DNA from: Stropharia rugosoannulata
Taxonomy: Eukaryota; Basidiomycota; Agaricomycetes; Agaricales; Strophariaceae
Length of the DNA stretch: 64,000 nt
NCBI GenBank assembly: GCA_028532985.1
Contig: JANCIK010000006.1
Coordinates: 496,001 to 560,000 of the forward strand
Reading direction: 5' to 3'
The position numbers and the translations under genes are program-made. How positions within the stretch are numbered: position 1 is the stretch's first letter; each line of letters begins with the position of its first letter. Below, piece by piece: positions 43,288 through 53,682 of the stretch. The notes beneath the pieces are model-generated. The model was not told where the DNA came from. It saw only the letters and a program-made list of their open reading frames with translations, and made no database searches.

Positions 43288-44238
43288 TTAGAGTGCGCAC
43301 TCGTGCGACCCTCCGGGCTCGCCCTCGCTCTGTGTTGACGATTTTACTTCCACTAAACTCGAAGATAGCCTTGAAGGGAGCCGCACTGGATTGGAAATTA
43401 CCAAGTATGCAATTTCTTCACATTGCCCACATCGCTCATGCTGAGAAAGGTAACTCACCTGCCGTTCAGTTTGTTTGCCAGTTAATGACTTTTTTAACGA
43501 AGTTTGGGTGCACGTACGGTTTCTACGAGTGTATGGTCGCTCGGGGCCCCCGCTTTGACTTTGACCACGGTCATCCCTAGGAAAATAAAATAGTGAGGTC
43601 CAAGTTGGTTCGTCGCCAGTATACTGAATGCTATTGACCCAGCAGGTTTTTCGAAACACGTGAGAGCAATATCACGGGACATTTTTCCCATCGTGACGCC
43701 AACGATGGACTTCAATGAAATGTACAGTATTGTATGCCCTTGGCGCTACCCTACGGGCTCTATAGATATTGCCAAGTTCGCTTGTCAGAATGTGTGACGG
43801 CACATCCAAACTCAGAGTGAGGGACAGGGCGCCTGCGGTAACACGCGGCCGCATGTCAAATATACATTACTTATGTGAACATAAAGTCGCCAGTATCAAG
43901 TATTATTGTGGGTTCAGACACTAGCCGTTGCTGTATAAAGTCTAAGTCCGGCTTACAACAACGACAACCTTTCCGTCAAACTCTTTCGCTTCATTAATTA
44001 TTGTCTGAAGACAGATAAAACGCTGCCCGTTTATTCCAAAAATTGAAGCTGGCTCACCTCGATTTGCGCAACCTTCTGGACCTCCTCAAAAGCCTTCGTA
44101 GCCTCTGTTATGGGTTTGTGTACCGCGGGTACCACGTTACGTGGTCTTGGCATTTTCGTGGAGGCAAGCTTGGGCCTTGTCGTGTTTTCCTTGGTTTCTC
44201 AGATCATAGTAGTCGCAAATGATTTGGACTTTGGACAT
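43288..44238 (-). pseudogene. broken duplicate of the NTF2/SnoaL-like cluster gene
   Basis: Clearly a second copy of the gene at 45428-46133: the starts align (MSKVQIICDYYDLRNQGKHD against MSKVQIIRDYYNLINQAKHD), as do the conserved exon carrying the GGGGCCCC-containing block and the last exon. It is not functional as read. Codon 34 is a stop (TAA at 44137-44139, where the intact copy has a Tyr codon), and the reading frame is disturbed further on. Non-coding DNA on both sides is also duplicated, so the whole unit was copied rather than retroposed; introns are retained. It may be expressed as RNA, which the sequence cannot tell. Confidence 0.8.
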
Positions 44239-44500
44239 GATTGGCTGAAGGTCAATGAACAGTCGATTTCTGTGTTTACATAAATAAAAACCAGTGTGGG
44301 CCACTAGTCATATAAGTATCATCATTCTCTGCCTTTGTACATTCCGTGTCAAGTTTGCATCCGAGTCATGCTGTCAGATCAAATGCTCACAAGGCCTATA
44401 ATTCCAGGGTCGAAATTGACAAAAGGGTAGAGTTCAGCGGAGGTAGTACGTCCTATCTATAATGACGGAGAAATGGAGTACACCGCCTTCAATCCTCTCA

Positions 44501-44890
44501 TACCAGTTGGAACTGATAAAGTTTAAGGTTTGAATCTTACAATCCGTGGGCTTTTGGTGGCATTTCGGAGGCTTCTGGGGGACCTTCCTTCATATATGCT
44601 GCAATAACTAGGCCAAAAATAAATCGAACGGAATTTGTACCTTTTCCATCTCCCGTGAACTCACACCAATCAATCTCTTCAGAGCTCACAACTTTGGGTC
44701 TCCGCGGAGTCTCTACCGAACTCACCTTTCAGATTTCTCCCAGTTCACGCACTGCAGAAGAGGTTTCTGAACACATAAACCCTCAGAAATCACTTAAGTT
44801 TGGGATCTAAATGACAAAGTGCAAGTCTGGGAGAAAGTGCAAGTTTGGGAGAGACCCTAAGACTCAAGTTGGAGACAGTCGCAAGGCTTT
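44501..44890 (+). repeat. dispersed repeat R, copy 2
   Basis: Second, longer copy of the repeat at 36348-36670; the two keep the same orientation. It lies about 260 bases upstream of the start of the NTF2-like pseudogene. A weaker third relative, sharing AAGGTTT(G/C)A and TTCTGGGGGA(C/T)CTTC blocks, is found at about 46389-46480, also about 260 bases upstream of the intact NTF2-like gene. Confidence 0.8.
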
Positions 44891-45427
44891 GATTTCTGGA
44901 GAGATGGAAAAAGTCCGACTTCGATTGGACTCCAACTGGATTTTCGGGAACCATGAAAAATTCCCTTCATACATACTCTTAGAGGGGGCTTGAGAAATCA
45001 GAATCTTACTGAAGCAGTTTTTCCGAGAAGATTAGATCGTTTCAATTTCGTTTCAAAACGCCCGTCTGACCACTTCCTTCGCATGATGCATGAACTTGCG
45101 ACCAAACAATGCTGGGTCCGAGGACTTAATACTGAACACGAAAAGAAGTCGAAAGTACTAGTACTTAGTCCGGTAATAGCTAACCAATATTCTTTTACGC
45201 GAAATACAAACAAGAAAATATCCCTTATCTAAACCTGTTTGAGACATTCTGCAAACCAGAAATTTCAATGTCAAGCCTGATTCATATTTTTATCATAGTA
45301 CATGGCAAAAAAATAGTAGTACATCATCTGCAGACAACAAGTTAGTCGTATTCCAATGGCACCATTCATCAACTTTGGTCGTCCAAATCAGCTTCAGCCT
45401 CACTCGAGACAGAGATATCTACACTTA

Positions 45428-46133
45428 TTAGAGTGTGCACGTGTACGACCCTCCAGCTTCGCCCTCACTCTCACAGTTAATGATTTTGTCTCCATTGAAC
45501 TCGAAGATAGCCTTGAAGAGAGCCGGACTGGATCGGATATTACCATGTAAGTATACAATTTCTTCACATCGCCCACAGCTCATACTGAGAAAGGTAACAC
45601 ACCTGCCCACCAGTTGGTTTCCCTATACAAGGTCAGTTAGTGAGGTTATTATTTTAATAAAAGTTTGAGTACGTTTACATACAATCTCTACGAGTTTATG
45701 GTCGCTCGGGGCCCCCGCTTTGACGTTGACCACGGTTGTTCCCTAGGAAATAAAGGAGAAAATAAAATAGTAAGCTCCAAGTTGGTTCGTCGCTGGTATC
45801 CAATATTGCAGGTGCAGACACAGCTAAATTCTGAGTTCAACTTACTACGATGACAACCTTTCCATTAATCTCTTTCGCGTCCGTGATTACAGTCTAAAAG
45901 CGAAGATCACTGGCCGGTCAAAGATCCAAGAACTCGAGTTAGCTGACCTCAGTTTGCGCAACGTCATGGGCCTCCTTAAGAGCTTTCGTAGCATGTGTCT
46001 TGTTATGGGTAAATGTACCGCTGGAACCGCGGTATGTGGTCTTGTAATTTTCGTCAAGGTAAGCTTCCGCCTCGTCGTGCTTTGCCTGGTTGATCAAGTT
46101 GTAGTAGTCGCGAATGATTTGGACTTTGGACAT
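45428..46133 (-). CDS. NTF2/SnoaL-like protein of the borosin cluster (ophC-like)
   Basis: Small alpha+beta-barrel protein. Proposed exons: 46133-45948 (MSKVQIIRDYYNLINQAKHD through the helix ending AHDVAQTE), 45893-45846 (TVITDAKEINGKVVIV), 45742-45683 (GTTVVNVKAGAPSDHKLVEI), 45511-45428 (AIFEFNGDKIINCESEGEA). Total about 125 residues, all phase 0. The N-terminal helix with YYNLIN, the VVIV and TTVVNV strands, and FEFNGDKI near the end are the usual NTF2-like pattern. The third intron (169 bases) is long for this window and could hide a microexon, so the end of the model is less certain. Omphalotin-type clusters contain an NTF2-like gene whose exact role is unclear to me. A damaged duplicate lies at 43288-44238. 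Function inferred from cluster context only. Confidence 0.68.
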
Positions 46134-47465
46134 GGTCGGCTGATGGTCAATGAAGACTCAATTCTGTATTTAAGTAAACCAGAACAGGTCACCGGTCACC
46201 AGTTACCAGCGTTATCTGCCTTGTGATGACAGACAGGATTTGATCAACTGATGTGACTGTCGTGGTACGACACGAACTTGACACGGAGCATACAAAGGGC
46301 CAGATTCCAGGATCAAAACTGACAAAAGAGTGGAGTTCAGCGGAGCTAGTTCTATCTATGATAATTGGCGTACACTGACTTTTCTCAAACGCCAAACCTA
46401 AAGTTTTCAAGGTTTCATCTCATGATCTGCGAGGATTCCCTAGAAGGAAAGAAGAGTTCTGGGGGATCTTCACATGAGGCTGACGCTTGCACTGCGAATC
46501 CTCTGGTACGGACTCGACTCCTGAAAGTCCAAATTACCCGAACTCAAGGTACTTTATTTGGAAAGCCCATCTGACCTCTTCATTTGATCTTTGGGAAGGA
46601 AATTTGAGATAGCGCCAGGAACTTGCACTCATGACCTTCTCTCATATATCTTATTAGCTTTGAACACCATGTCCGCATACAAAAAAACCTCAAGGACTGC
46701 TGCATTTAAAGTACAGAAGCAATTTGCGCACGAAAATGTCGCTCCGCAGACTCAGGACAGTGGAATGGGCCGTTTTGGATCTATGTCACGTAGTGCGCAC
46801 GCTTCTGCTCTGCCTGAGCACATTTTAGCAGCGCTTCAGCTGGTCGCGGTAAATACTTACATGGAAAGCATCGCAGGGACCCTCACTGGATTATAATTTG
46901 ATGAACACTACACTTGGGAATTCGGTGATTGGCTTGCTTACGTTTTTGACAGTTGGAACAACCCCGTCAAAATTTGACGAAGTGTACCGGTCCCTCTACG
47001 AGGGCCCTCTGGGCGCGACTTGCCTCTAGAGGGAACGGTCAATGGTCTAGAGTGCAACGGTGGACGTCTCGGTATCTTTCGGTGGGAGCCTCTTAGCTCG
47101 AAGGTGGTTTCAGACACACGCTCAGGTTAGACATATCGGAACGTTCAGTGATCTGGGGTGCAAGGCACTGAACGGCGAAGCGCCACTTCCATAAACTTGG
47201 CTCCATGATGAAGCAGAGTTTTTTTTGCATATACAACCACTTCATATAACTTGAACGAAAAACTGAAAAGGCTCAGTAGCTCGGAATAGTTGCATATTTC
47301 GAGGTTGTACCTTACAGTAATTATATCGCATCTGGCGGCGGACATGGAATCTCAAGTCCAGCTGACTTGTGATTCCAAGTTGCATGAGACGACAGTTCCA
47401 GTTCCAAAGCCTGAGATATAAAGCCCTCTGAAAAATCGAAACGTACTCTCAGCATTGCTACCAAT
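46134..47465. other. intergenic between NTF2-like gene and precursor gene
   Basis: Divergent promoter region of the NTF2-like and borosin precursor genes, 1.3 kb. It holds the faint third relative of repeat R (about 46389-46480) and one open frame listed separately (46669-46896). Two near-identical short runs around CTCTACGAGGGCCCTCTGG and CTCTAGAGGGAAC occur near 47000-47035. Confidence 0.5.
46669..46896 (+). CDS. possible small gene, unidentified
   Basis: Open frame starting MSAYKKTSRTAAFKVQKQFA and reaching SALPEHILAALQLVAV before a possible donor (GTAAATAC at about 46851). The composition, Lys/Gln/Ser-rich then an amphipathic helix, is protein-like and the ATG context is acceptable, but I do not recognise the family. 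After a possible acceptor at about 46951-46961 two frames remain open for 24-37 codons, so a second exon is conceivable. It sits between two cluster genes, which is the only reason to keep it. May equally be chance. Confidence 0.25.
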   Translation: MSAYKKTSRTAAFKVQKQFAHENVAPQTQDSGMGRFGSMSRSAHASALPEHILAALQLVAVNTYMESIAGTLTGL

Positions 47466-48829
47466 ATGGGAAGCATCTCTACCCAGAAGTCATCTGGCTC
47501 ACTTACCATCGTCGGCTCTGGCATCGAAAGCATTGGCCAGATCACTCTCCAGGCTCTGTCCCACATCGAATGTGCCTCCAAGGTTTTCTATTGCTTTGTA
47601 GACCCAGCGACTGAGGCGTTCATCCTCAACAAGAACAAGAATTCCGTTGACCTCTATCAGTACTACGACAATGGCAAACCTAGGATGGAAACCTACACGC
47701 AAATGGCCGAGGTAAAATTTCTCCTCGTTCATTATATCATTTGAAGTAATAAATTTGCGTAGGTCATGCTCAGAGAAGTCCGCAATGGTCTCGACGTTGT
47801 TGGGGCGTTCTATGGCCATCCGGGTGTATTTGTAAACCCATCCCACCGAGCCCTTGCAATCGCCAAAAGCGAGGGATACCGAGCGAAGATGCTCCCAGGT
47901 ATCTCTGCGGAGGATTGTCTCTTTGCTGACTTGGGCATCGATCCTGCGAACCCAGGTTGTCTCACCTATGAGGCCTCCGACTTTCTCATGAGAGAGAAGC
48001 CGCTGAACATCTCCTGCCACCTCGTTCTTTGGCAGGTTGGATGTGTCGGCGTCCCTGATTTTAACTTTAACGGTTTCGATGTAAGTACAATTCGGTGAAT
48101 GCTTGTACTGAGTTTCACCTCTCATATCTTACCTTTCTCCAGAATTCGGGAATGGAGGTTCTCATTGAACGACTCGAGCAAGAGTATGGACCCGAGCACC
48201 CGGTTGTTCACTACATCGCGGCCGTCTTACCCACCGAGGATGCTGTTATGGACAAATATACCGTCAGCCAGCTTCACGATCCGGAAGTTGCGCAACGAGT
48301 CACCGGTATTTCGACATTCTATCTTCCCCCGAAGGAGTTGCGGAACCCAAGTGTGGAGATGCTCAAGAAACTCCGTCTCCCAGTTCAGCTCTCAGAAATA
48401 CGCCACCAGTTCTACCCATCGAACCAGTGGTTATCACCAAATCCCATTCACGACGTGGTTCCTTATGGCCCAACCGAGCGCGCTGCTATCTCCAAGTTAG
48501 ACGGGCACAAGGCTCCGGAGCAATATGCTCCCCTCAGTGCATCCAAAGCGATGACAGACCTTATGACCAAACTGGCTTTGGACCCCAGATTGCTTGCTGA
48601 GTACAAAGCCGATCCACATGCATTCGTTCAGACCATGCCGGACTTGAGTAATGGTGAAAGAGACGCTTTGGAGAAGGGGACATTGTGGGCAGTCCAGGGT
48701 TCTATGAGGGATTTGTCCATTCTAATCAAGAAAGGCACGGAGCAAGGGCGACCAAATCCCGCGGCTCAGTTTGTTTTTGTTGCGAATTTTGTGGTGATAG
48801 TATCGATTAACGACATGACTGGCGTTTGA
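47466..48829 (+). CDS. borosin precursor: self-acting peptide alpha-N-methyltransferase fused to core peptide (ophMA-like)
   Basis: A fused RiPP enzyme-substrate. The N-terminal SAM-dependent domain (tetrapyrrole-methylase fold) methylates backbone amides in the protein's own C-terminus. Three exons (47466-47711, 47763-48080, 48143-48829) join in frame to 416 residues, almost the length of OphMA. Landmarks: [20 protein letters not shown] (SAM loop), [49 protein letters not shown], and [19 protein letters not shown]. The residues I recall as catalytic in OphMA (Tyr66, Arg72, Tyr76, Tyr98) are here Tyr67, Arg73, Tyr77 and Tyr99, so activity is expected. A helical clasp region follows ([30 protein letters not shown]), then the hydrophobic C-terminal core. 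Spacing to the NTF2-like gene (divergent) and to the peptidase on the same strand supports a biosynthetic cluster. Family call is firm; the product is unknown. Confidence 0.93.
48770..48808 (+). other. putative borosin core peptide segment
   Basis: Residues 398-410 of the precursor, [13 protein letters not shown], form a Val/Ile/Phe-rich stretch directly before a short polar end (NDMTGV). In omphalotin-type precursors the core is a hydrophobic stretch in this place with a short polar follower. Exact core limits cannot be read from sequence; the last one or two residues may belong to the follower and the first to the leader side. Confidence 0.7.
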
Positions 48830-49193
48830 ACAGAAATAGGGCTTTCAATAATTACAATGACCACTTACCTCCGAAATCTTGTACGAGTAGCTTTGTTCTG
48901 TGTAGGCTAGTACTATGACTCAAATATAACTGTACCTATGATCTGAAAGTCGCGCATGGGCGCCCATAGCTCACTGCTCTGCTCTGCAGCTGCGCCGTCT
49001 GCATACACTTTCAAAGGCAAAAAGGTTTATTTATATTCCTTACAACACCGCCAACTCTACTCTACAGATGGAATAAATCATCAAAATACGGGAATTCGCT
49101 TTGTCAATTTCCACTCCACAAGAACACCGCTTTTTGTTATATGCTCAAGATAGCCGCATCGTTGGGCCACGGTTGCCGGTGCTTGAAAAGAGT
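48830..49193. other. short convergent intergenic region
   Basis: 364 bases between the stop of the borosin precursor and the stop of the DUF6534 gene. Holds both 3' UTRs. Nothing else seen. Confidence 0.6.
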
Positions 49194-51512
49194 TCAAACA
49201 GAGATGCACTCTATCTCCTTTTCTGTGAACATTTCAGAGGGAGTCGTAATTGATATCTGCTCATAGCAGTTAATCGTGACATGCATAACAAGAACGACGA
49301 AGCACGTACTTCAGCTTTTTCGAGATCGAGAGCACGGTCTGAGTCCGTGATAAACTGCTTCGTTGTATCAATCTTGATAGATATGTTGGTAGGGCGTGGC
49401 TGTAAAAGAACCAAACGATATTAGCGACCGGCTTCTAGGCTCAAAGCTGCTGCGTACCCTTGACGAAAGTGCGCCGCCCTTCGGAAATTCGCGGAGCGAC
49501 ATGGACAGGTTATCACTCGTGTTGTGGATCCCATGCCCTGCTTTGCGAATCATCTTGCGTGCATTAAGCGTCGCGAGAAGGGAATTGGTGTACACTGGAC
49601 ATCAATCCCGCGGAGCAACACATTTGATCTGATCAGACGCCAGCGCGCAAGCACTTGAAGTTACTCACGGCGGCCTATGCAGAAGAAAAACGAAATGTAG
49701 AGGAAACTCCCTCCATCGACAACAATCTAGGGTCTGCTAAGAAAGCGAGGGGCATCGAAAGTGGTAAAGATACGTACTGATATAAGTGAGGCGACAGCGC
49801 ACAGGCTGTGATGCGATCAAAAAAGGAAATAAATTCCGGATATGGTCAATGCGTATACTAGAAAACACAGCTTATTGCTCACCTAGTCAAAACGCCGGTA
49901 TTTACAGAGAAAAATATCTGTGTTGAATTAATAATTTAAGAAATGGCGTCACTTTCTAACGAAGAATGCAAGTGCCAGACAGGGGGATGAGGAAGAAGCG
50001 AAGCAGCATAACTTACAAGTTTATTGATCATTGTATCTGATCTGATGGAGTACTCTCCGTTAGCAGAGAATGGTAGAGGTAACTATAAAGTACCTTTGGA
50101 AGCCTGTGCGAGCATAATGAAGAATGATACAAAGCGTGGCTGCGATAAGGACATCTCCAGCCGCAGCGAGTGCATTCACGAGGATGGATAAGTACTGAAT
50201 AGCAGCTCTGGATCAGCATATATAGAGCGAGAAAGCAAATCTACTTACTTTGAGCTTTGCGAGCTCAGCATATGTTTTTAGGTGAAGCCTGTCAGAAATA
50301 GATAGAGACGTTAAAGGTCTATACTGTCCCGTGGCATGACATGGACTGACGACATTGACGTGAACGCTTGCGGGAAGGCTTAGCAGCTGTCTAGATGCAA
50401 TAAGGCACATGCTTACCGATAACACAGCCTATGAGTCCATTAGTACGATACGATTTTAGGGACAACGTATTCACATACCAAACTCTCCCAGGATAAGTAA
50501 ACCCTGCGTACATAAAGCGTTACTGAGATTATCATACAGTAGCCATGCGCTTAACCTACGATAATCCCACTGAGGAGTTTGCTCTTGTTGCTCACTGAAA
50601 AGAAGGTTTGATTTGAACAATTTCGAGCGAGGACTGATTTACGGAGCAAGCACGCACACCGCCACACGCGAAGGGCCAAGAAACTATTGCGAAAATCATT
50701 CAAGATAGAATGTAAGGCAATTAAAAGTAGTGACCTGCCTTTGCACAAGGAACGCCGTCAACCCCTAATGCCAGGTTAGATTCACTTATAAAAGACGAGC
50801 AAGCCACGATTAGCATACGTTAAAAATGACTTCGACCTTGAGGATGAGCGGGAGTGTGAGGAGAATTTGCAAACTGTCACGTTGTGATCTTACCAGCATA
50901 CTCCTATAGTTAGAGTGTGTAGGTGAGAGGTAAGCTATACACTATAATTTATACGCGCAACTAACCATATGATGCGTTCGAGTATTGCAGGCGTACCCCA
51001 ATAGGTAATGGTGTATAAATACACTGGGAAGCAGTTAATCCGAGTCCGTATCGCCGGACTATTGTATCACTTACCCGTATGAGTGATGAGAACCTGGTGA
51101 ATTGTATCAAATAACACCACGGCAGCGACCTAATAACACGGGAAGGATGAAGTCGTGGGTTCAAGATATGGTTCAATATTCTTACTAGGAGTTTGGTCGT
51201 CCATGGGTCTTCTTGATGTCCAAAATAATAGCACGTTTGTACAATAGAAACTATGTGGGTTCAGTACCGTATCAATTAAATTTACTCTTGCGAAGATATC
51301 AGCCGTGTATTGACCTCCGTGCAATCTGTAGTAATTAGATAAGATTAGTAGTCGTAGGCGTGCAGCACAAAAGCGCCTTGCGTTGCTGCCACGAATAAGC
51401 CAATGAATGCTGCACCAAGACTGTGAATCACAATGCTCGTCAGTTTCTAGAACTCATAGAGCCAATGGGAGATCCACACTCACGTATTATCGAGAACGAA
51501 ATGGCGATCCAT
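49194..51512 (-). CDS. DUF6534 seven-helix membrane protein
   Basis: Fungal-restricted polytopic membrane protein, GPCR-like in topology, function unknown. More than a dozen tiny exons. Splicing from 51512 gives MDRHFVLDNTLGAAFIGLFV, the usual N-terminus. Then follow IVQTCYYFGHQEDPWTTKLL, VAAVVLFDTIHQVLITHTVY, LYTITYWGTPAILERIIWSM, VEVIFNGLTAFLVQSFLALR, SKLLSGIIGLLILGEFG, HLKTYAELAKLK, NALAAAGDVLIAATLCIILH, NTGVLTSLCAVASLIS and LYTNSLLATLNARKMIRKAG. The C-terminal tail is cytosolic-type, ending TEKEIECISV at 49194. Joining the helices needs an 11-base microexon (51294-51304 area) and two introns that begin with GC (after FVAAT and after FLVQ). One junction near 50330-50400 was not resolved. 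Gene neighbours the borosin precursor tail to tail; a transport or sensing role for the product is speculation. Confidence 0.8.
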
Positions 51513-52370
51513 TCCTTTATGTAAGAAGTATAAAACGAGGGAATAAAAGTAGAGGTAGCGAGAGTGTACCGGCAGCGCGGCAGTGGTGTGGAGGACGTGG
51601 TAAGGCGGCCAAAATTACAGCGCTGATAGTTATATCGCCAGAGCACCTGGGCGATGAAAAATGGTTTCCAAAAAGGATATTGACATGCGACGCGATGTCA
51701 ACGCGTTGGGAAAGAAGTCCGCTCGTTGTCTCACCGAAGCTCATCTGACGCTTCGCGAGCTGGCCCAGGGCTCATTCACGCCGCTTTCTTATCCGCGCGG
51801 ACACGAAAGCGTGATAACCCCAGCTATAGAATCAGAACCGCTGAGTGCGGCGGCGAGAAATCGAGGATCCACGCCCCTTGCTAACTCTGCACGCTCAGCG
51901 CTCAGCGTTCGTCCCCTAGTTTCGAGTGAATACAGCAGCGCGCTAGCTTGTACGCGCATATGCAAAATTATATTAACTTTTACAAGCATTGTACTGTAGC
52001 GCTGAGGCGTATAGAACAGCACAGTACATTGTGTATTTGTACAGTGTACCATAACGTGCGGGCGCAGACGAGCGTATACGGCAGTGCGCTTTGTGTGAAC
52101 TATTACTCGCATCCTAGAATGGCGTATACAGTATAGCGCAACCTCGTGTATGAATAGTACAGTAGCGCGATACCTCCGACGCGCTTATATGATAGAGTGT
52201 TGCCATTATTAATAGCTCTGAACAGAGCGCGTTAGCTCGTATGAGTGTAAAAATAGGACTCTAGCTTTAGACAGGCGAGCAAGCAAGTGCGTTGAATGTT
52301 CAGCGGAGCGCGCGTAGTCTAGCACTGCATCTGGACTAGCGCGCAAGCAAGGTTTCTAGTTTTTCTCTAG

Positions 52371-52545
52371 CGGAGCTGGCATGTATTACCTTTACACAGA
52401 AATCCGCGCAAGAGCTGGACTCTAGGGAAAAGCTAACCTTCAAGAGGCTGGTCACGGTCTCTCGGGAAAGATGTTAGCCTTCCGCGTACGAGCTGGCCTC
52501 TCAGAAGAAAACCAGCCTTCCTCGCACGAGCTGGTATTCACCTTC
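52371..52545 (+). repeat. imperfect GAGCTGG interspersed repeats
   Basis: The word (C)GAGCTGG(C/A/T) or a one-base variant recurs about every 30-45 bases: near 52373, 52412, 52444, 52489 and 52529, mixed with CTTCCGCG and CTCTAG words. The spacing is not exact, so these are decayed tandem units rather than a fresh satellite. Confidence 0.55.
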
Positions 52546-53015
52546 CGCTGAGTAAACAATCTTCCGCGGAAGGGTGCTAGCTCTGCACGAGCAAGTTAGC
52601 TCAGCGCGGAGACCTGATATCTACCCGCGCGGCGCGTACAATTGGAGCACAGACCCTTCCGCTAAGCCCATGCCCGCTAAGCGGCGCCGATGTCGGTACC
52701 GGTGCTATCACGTAGTGCATCTAAAGCTATTTTTTCAAACACAAGAAGAAAATATAGATACGAAGAGCTTGAGCCCTAGGAGACTTATGTCCCTATACTA
52801 CTTGCCATCTACAACGAGATAGCAGAGCGTTGAGCTCCTAAGAGTTTCATTACTCGTCTCTCGGTAGCAGAAGTCACATATCCTAATTGACCTAGTCAGT
52901 CGGCTTTGTCTATTGGCCTTCACGTCGAATTAGCTTTGAGCATCACCGAACCAGCGCTCTAAGAAGGCCGCCGGGGCAGGGTGCCAGTTGGCAGTGACCA
53001 AATTTAGCCGGCAAA

Positions 53016-53036
53016 AACTTGAAGTCCCATAGTTCG
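53016..53036 (+). repeat. repeat family with ACTTGAAGT(C/T)CCA(T/C)AGTT core, copy 1
   Basis: ACTTGAAGTCCCATAGTT, preceded by TTAGCCGGC. A second copy with the same TTAGCCG prefix occurs at 53662-53682, and a weaker one (GTCGGCCAAAAGTCAAAGTC) at about 53250. Confidence 0.5.
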
Positions 53037-53661
53037 TTCCCGACCAGCGCCGAGAGGCAACCTTTAGGACTTCAACAAAATGCTGTCGGTTTTTGATATC
53101 TTTCTCCTAAAGATGAAACTCTTAAGAGATACATAGAGCTTTTACTTGCATATTGGATTTAAAACGTGCTTGCTTCTTTTTTATGAATGGTAAGGAGAAC
53201 GCCGAAGGATGTTACTCCCGCTTCAAATGGTATCGGTGGGTTCGAAGATAGTCGGCCAAAAGTCAAAGTCCCGAGCTCTGCTATCGGCGCCGGCGGGAGT
53301 TCGGTAAACTGAAGTTAGTATAGAAATGCGTAAAAGCTCAGAAGACTACCGGCGGGATATGGCGCTTTCGACAGACTGTTCAAATGGTTTGGCCAGTTAA
53401 GTTGCACTAAGTCCCTCATTTCGTTGCATTTACCATGCTCACCCATAGGATGTCTATGTACTGTACTTAATCCCACCGGGAAAAACTCAAAGAGTCGCTC
53501 GAGCGCAGCCTCTGCTGCTCCCAGCGGGAGCTCTATAGTAATAGACTTAGCATAAACACTAGGCACTATGATTCGCAAAAGCTACTGCAGAAGGCCGCCG
53601 GCGAAACCTTTAGTGCAGCACTCCCGCTTGCACTGTCTTCCCGACCTTAGCCGACTAAATA

Positions 53662-53682
53662 TACTTGAAGTTCCACAGTTGG
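53662..53682 (+). repeat. repeat family with ACTTGAAGT core, copy 2
   Basis: ACTTGAAGTTCCACAGTT preceded by TTAGCCGACTAAATAT. Same orientation as copy 1 at 53016, 646 bases away. Confidence 0.5.

Noticed and set aside
36909..48829. Cycloamanide/MSDIN-type precursor cassette associated with the prolyl oligopeptidase
   Set aside because: No short MSDIN-like precursor was seen near the peptidase. The fused methyltransferase-core gene explains the peptidase better.
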